Assembly (NCBI GenBank): GCA_964557545.1
Contig: CAZLAK010000040.1
Coordinates: forward strand, 1 to 15,056
Source of the DNA: CAZLAK01 sp964557545
Lineage (GTDB): Bacteria > Bacillota > Desulfotomaculia > Desulfotomaculales > Pelotomaculaceae
Direction of reading: 5' to 3'
DNA: 15,056 nt
Of the stretch, positions 12,657 to 15,056 are shown piece after piece. The position numbers were made by a program, and so were the translations under genes. Within the stretch, counting starts at the first letter, position 1. Each line of letters starts with the position of its first letter. The notes under the pieces were generated by a model that worked only from the letters and a program-made list of their open reading frames with translations, did no database searches and was not told the origin of the DNA.

Positions 12657-13574
12657 TTGTCTTCCGAGAAACGGCCGCGGATAACCAATATCTGGTCCCA
12701 GGTTATAACTGAACATGGCGGAAAGAACTTTTCCCGGGTAGTTATTGAATCGACGAGAGTTTTTTCCCAAAAGGATTTTATCAGGGACCAGAGCATTGTT
12801 TTGGAAGCTGAAGGCGCAGTTGCCAATATGCCGGAAGGGACCATAGAGGTGGGCGACGGCCTGGTAAAGCAAGTGTCCCTTTACCAGTTAAGGCCGGACG
12901 TGGCAGTAGTGGAAATATTATTAGAACACCCGGCGGAATACAGCCTGCGGGTGGCAAACGGCCTGCCCGCAAGGACAATCTTAACGATCGACCGTTCTTT
13001 TTTGAAAAAAATTTTTACGGGTAAGAAGGTGGTTATCGATCCCGGTCACGGCGGCAGCGATTTGGGCGGCCGGGGGCCGGTAAATCTTTTGGAAAAGAAT
13101 GTGGTTTTGCCGGTAGCGCAAAACCTGAAAAAACTTTTAGAAGAGAACGGGGCCGCTGCCCTTTTAACCAGAACGTCAGACGAAAATCTATCTTTAGAAG
13201 CGAGGTTTGCCCTGGCTAAAAAAGAAAAGGCCGATATTTTTGTAAGCATCCATACCCATGCCAATAAAAACAGGCGCGTCGGAGGGGCGTCTGTTCTCTA
13301 CAGACCTGCATCACAGGACAGCTGTTTTCTTGCTTCTCTGATTAAAGATGAACTGGTGAGAAAGTTGAAAGTTGCCGACAGAGGGATAAGAGAGGCCGGT
13401 GCTCTGAGGCTTCTTTCCGGTATGCCGGCCGTCGAAGTTGAAGTGGTTACCATCACTAACTGGGTAGAGGAAGGCATGTTGAGAAGCCCTACTGTCCATA
13501 AAAAGGCGGCTTTGGGCATATTCAACGGTATAAAGAATTATTTGGCTAGTCCGGCAGGGGAGAGCACGAGGTAA
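12657..13574 (+). CDS. N-acetylmuramoyl-L-alanine amidase (AMIN + Amidase_3) without signal peptide
   Basis: A 305-residue zinc amidase expected to cut the bond between MurNAc and L-alanine in peptidoglycan. Residues about 25-110 look like an AMIN domain (beta-rich, SLYQLRPDVAVVEILL). The Amidase_3 catalytic domain follows: H131 in IDPGHGGSD, E146 in LLEKN and H199 in SIHTHAN as zinc ligands, and E262 in VEVEVVTITN as catalytic Glu, in a variant of the usual EvGFlsN. The start is TTG at 12657, with AAAGGGGG 7 bases upstream. The N-terminus (MSSEKRPRITNIW) has no hydrophobic segment, and neither does the upstream in-frame extension to 12561. Mother-cell lysis amidases such as Bacillus CwlC also lack a classical signal, so release at sporulation is a possible explanation; this is inferred. 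The CofE-like gene follows after 13 bases. Confidence 0.88.
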   Translation: MSSEKRPRITNIWSQVITEHGGKNFSRVVIESTRVFSQKDFIRDQSIVLEAEGAVANMPEGTIEVGDGLVKQVSLYQLRPDVAVVEILLEHPAEYSLRVANGLPARTILTIDRSFLKKIFTGKKVVIDPGHGGSDLGGRGPVNLLEKNVVLPVAQNLKKLLEENGAAALLTRTSDENLSLEARFALAKKEKADIFVSIHTHANKNRRVGGASVLYRPASQDSCFLASLIKDELVRKLKVADRGIREAGALRLLSGMPAVEVEVVTITNWVEEGMLRSPTVHKKAALGIFNGIKNYLASPAGESTR

Positions 13575-13587
13575 GAGGGGTGAGGGG

Positions 13588-14232
13588 ATGCTCGCGGGAA
13601 GAATACCCATTAGAACACACATCATTACTGAGAAAGACGATATTGTAGACGTTGTAAAAAAGTACACGTGTGAGGTAGTAGAACCTGGCGATATCATTGC
13701 CGTGGCTGAGAGCGTGGTGGCCATTACCCAGGGCCGCGCTATTCTCCCCGAAACTGTGCGGCCCGGCCTTTTAGCCAGGTTTTTATGCCGGTTTCCGGGG
13801 AAAGACGGCAGCCTGGCTACCCCCCAGGCCATGCAGCTGGCCATTAAAGAGGTAGGAAAGCCGCGCATTCTTTTAGGGGCGGCGGCAGCGGCTTTGGGCA
13901 GGGCAGTGGGGCGCAGGGGCGATTTTTACCGGGTGGCCGGACGCCAGCTGGCCTTCATTGACGATGTGGCCGGGACGATGTGGCCTTACGAAAGGCACAT
14001 CATTTTGGGTCCCAAAGACCCGCACCAGGTGGTAGAGGCCATCAAGAATGCCACCGGCTGTGAGGCTATTATTACAGATGTCAACGATATCAGAAAAGTA
14101 GATATCATTGCCGCTTCAGGAGGAATTGACAAAAAGGCTCTCATTAGCGACCTGATAAAGTATTTAGAAGACAACCCGTTTGGAAACGATGACCAGCAAA
14201 CGCCCATAGTGATTTTGCGGCCGGTGGTTTAG
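13588..14232 (+). CDS. Divergent stand-alone F420-0:gamma-glutamyl ligase (CofE)-like protein
   Basis: A 214-residue soluble protein resembling the ligase domain of CofE (PF01996), the enzyme that adds glutamate to coenzyme F420-0 using GTP. Family-like parts are EPGDIIAVAESVVAITQGRAI (about 32-52), then PGLLARFLCRFPG, a DDVAGTMWPYERHI segment (125-137) and a C-terminal TDVNDIRKVDI region followed by ASGGID. In true CofE the first motif usually carries lysines (QKIVSKAEGR-like); here those positions are uncharged, so the substrate or even activity may differ. No other F420 gene is present in this window. The start is ATG at 13588, 7 bases after AGAGGGG, 13 bases after the amidase. Co-transcription with the amidase suggests a cell-envelope or sporulation role, which is inference. 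Confidence 0.72.
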   Translation: MLAGRIPIRTHIITEKDDIVDVVKKYTCEVVEPGDIIAVAESVVAITQGRAILPETVRPGLLARFLCRFPGKDGSLATPQAMQLAIKEVGKPRILLGAAAAALGRAVGRRGDFYRVAGRQLAFIDDVAGTMWPYERHIILGPKDPHQVVEAIKNATGCEAIITDVNDIRKVDIIAASGGIDKKALISDLIKYLEDNPFGNDDQQTPIVILRPVV

Positions 14233-14280
14233 GCAAGGAAAGTCATTTTGAGAAATTAATGGGGCTCAAGGCTGCCGGCC

Positions 14281-14310
14281 GAATAAATTTGCGACCAACT
14301 AGGGATAATA
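14281..14310 (+). promoter_or_regulatory. Candidate forespore (sigma-G/F-like) promoter of the lipoprotein gene
   Basis: GAATAA (14281-14286), a 17-base spacer, and GATAATA (14304-14310). This differs from the Bacillus sigma-G pattern (GYATRA, CATWMTA) at one position in each box, and no sigma-A -35 is visible at the right distance. Transcription would start about 30 bases before the YhcN-like gene. The call rests on by-eye consensus matching and on the gene's sporulation family. The remainder of the gap 14233-14344 holds nothing else recognisable. Confidence 0.35.
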
Positions 14311-14344
14311 GCAGTAAAAGCGCAAGGGGATGTGGTAAAAAACG

Positions 14345-14848
14345 ATGTTTAGTAAGAGATTTCCTTTTCTGATGCTGGTTTTTGTTTTAGCTGTGTGTCT
14401 TTTGGTTTCTTTTGCCGGCTGTACGGCTTTAAAAAAGCCTCTCCCCCAAGGAACGCCGGAAGGGCAGGTGGCGCCGTCGCCAGCTTCCGACACCATGCCT
14501 TCTGACCCGGCCGAAGTCAAGAAAATTGCCGAGAAGATATCGGCGGCGGCAGTAAAGGTGCCCGGTGTCAATGCGGCTACCGTGGTGGTGGCGGGGACAA
14601 CGGCGTACGTGGGTATTGACCAGAAAGCCGGCCTGGACAAAAATGAAACGGAAAGAATAAAAAGCGAAGTTGCCGCAGAAGCCAAAAAAGCGGAGCCGAG
14701 GCTGTCGGCTGTGTATGTGAGCAGCGATCCCGACATAGTTACCCGCATTAGAAGAATTGCCGACGGCATTGCGGCCGGGCGCCCGGTTTCGGCTTTCGAC
14801 AGTGAACTTACGGAAATAGCCAGAAGGCTTGTGCCTGCGGGTTACTGA
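14345..14848 (+). CDS. YhcN/YlaJ family sporulation lipoprotein
   Basis: A 167-residue predicted lipoprotein. A basic MFSKRF start and a hydrophobic stretch (about 8-24) end in FAGC, with Cys26 as the likely lipid-modified residue; Phe at the -3 position makes the lipobox atypical. A Pro/Ser/Gly-rich spacer (about 30-55) precedes the conserved domain: VKVPGVNAATVVVAGTTAYVG, then DIVTRIRRIADGIAAGRP, matching the YhcN/YlaJ pattern of a small alpha-beta repeat with a helix. In Bacillus, YhcN is made in the forespore and found in spores, where it affects outgrowth; the molecular activity is unknown. The ribosome site is poor (AAGGGG is 15 bases upstream, GTGG is nearer), so translation may be weak, but the signal sequence supports this ATG. 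A terminator and tRNA-Val follow. Confidence 0.85.
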   Translation: MFSKRFPFLMLVFVLAVCLLVSFAGCTALKKPLPQGTPEGQVAPSPASDTMPSDPAEVKKIAEKISAAAVKVPGVNAATVVVAGTTAYVGIDQKAGLDKNETERIKSEVAAEAKKAEPRLSAVYVSSDPDIVTRIRRIADGIAAGRPVSAFDSELTEIARRLVPAGY

Positions 14849-14886
14849 TAGGTTACTGATAAACTGTGCACTGCCGCTCAAAACTA

Positions 14887-14934
14887 AACCCCCTGCTGCA
14901 GGGACTTTTGCGGGCGGGGGGTTGACTTTTTTTT
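14887..14934 (+). terminator. Rho-independent terminator of the lipoprotein gene
   Basis: AACCCCC (14887-14893) pairs with GGGGGTT (14917-14923), and an inner CTGC/GCGG stem (14896-14899 with 14910-14913) can stack inside. After GAC, eight T follow (14927-14934). This is the best terminator-like element in the window. Its right arm and T-run overlap the -35 box and spacer of the tRNA-Val promoter. Confidence 0.55.
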
Positions 14935-14950
14935 ATCTTTAAGACATAAT
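14922..14950 (+). promoter_or_regulatory. Sigma-A promoter of tRNA-Val
   Basis: TTGACT (14922-14927), an exact 17-base spacer and CATAAT (14945-14950), each 5 of 6 to consensus. Transcription would begin near 14957, about 24 bases before the mature tRNA. A second -10-like GATAAT follows at 14951-14956 but at poorer spacing (23 bases). Confidence 0.75.
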
Positions 14951-14980
14951 GATAATAGTTTTCGGCCGGAAATGAAGTGA

Positions 14981-15055
14981 GGGCGGGTAGTTCAGTGGGA
15001 GAACGTCTGCTTGACACGCAGAAGGTCGGAGGTTCAATTCCTCTCCCGCCCACCA
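14981..15055 (+). tRNA. tRNA-Val (anticodon GAC), complete with encoded CCA
   Basis: Acceptor stem GGGCGGG/CCCGCCC, D-stem GTTC/GAAC, anticodon stem TCTGC/GCAGA around loop TTGACAC giving anticodon GAC (reads GUC and GUU), T-stem GGAGG/CCTCT with loop TTCAATT, discriminator A at 15052 and CCA at 15053-15055. All arms pair, with one G-U in the T-stem. It ends one base before the window edge; further tRNA genes could follow outside. Confidence 0.96.
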
Positions 15056-15056
15056 G

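Noticed and set aside
13311..13868. 185-codon minus-strand frame across the amidase/CofE-like junction
   Set aside because: It lies antisense to two genes with intact catalytic motifs and shows no family features.
1..15056. tRNA genes at both edges as possible integration sites of a mobile island
   Set aside because: No integrase, no repeated tRNA 3' ends inside the window, and the content is conserved housekeeping with uniform composition.

Overview
The window looks like an ordinary chromosomal stretch of a Gram-positive, endospore-forming bacterium of the Bacillota, probably a clostridial/Peptococcaceae-type anaerobe; that placement is inferred. The evidence is: the polA-mutM-ytaF-coaE order also known from Bacillus; short PssA and Psd proteins; a YtaF membrane protein and a YhcN/YlaJ-type sporulation lipoprotein; strong GGAGG-type ribosome sites with many TTG and GTG starts; and tRNA genes with encoded CCA. 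I see no insertion sequence, phage gene, CRISPR array, rRNA or plasmid function.

Layout. A tRNA-Leu(GAG) on the minus strand (1-83) opens the window with its own promoter. Next comes a plus-strand zinc-dependent phospholipase C-like gene (246-1004), convergent with a long minus-strand block read from about 8035 down to 1120: polA, mutM, ytaF, coaE, a membrane-anchored lytic transglycosylase, psd and pssA. This block combines DNA replication/repair (Pol I, Fpg), CoA synthesis, a sporulation-linked membrane protein, wall turnover and phosphatidylethanolamine synthesis. Within it, coaE follows ytaF after 14 bases, mutM follows polA after 6, and pssA overlaps psd by 8. Candidate internal promoters lie before the transglycosylase and before psd.

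From 8200 rightwards all genes are on the plus strand: a secreted C-terminal processing protease with a PDZ domain and a C-terminal copper-amine-oxidase-N-like domain; a 504-residue SEC-C protein whose C-terminus looks like a TFIIB/cyclin-type helical repeat with a helix-turn-helix; a DedA protein and a PAP2 phosphatase joined by a 4-base overlap (a plausible lipid-carrier recycling pair); an AMIN-Amidase_3 cell-wall amidase with no visible signal peptide; a divergent stand-alone relative of F420-0:glutamate ligase (CofE); a YhcN/YlaJ-type lipoprotein with a candidate forespore promoter; and tRNA-Val(GAC), whose promoter overlaps a likely terminator.

Most genes are housekeeping. The points that best deserve a second look are the amidase / CofE-like / YhcN cluster, the SEC-C protein with a TFIIB-like end, a 7-codon leader ORF before the protease, and the hairpin leader of the SEC-C gene. 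No intergenic gap exceeds about 200 bases.
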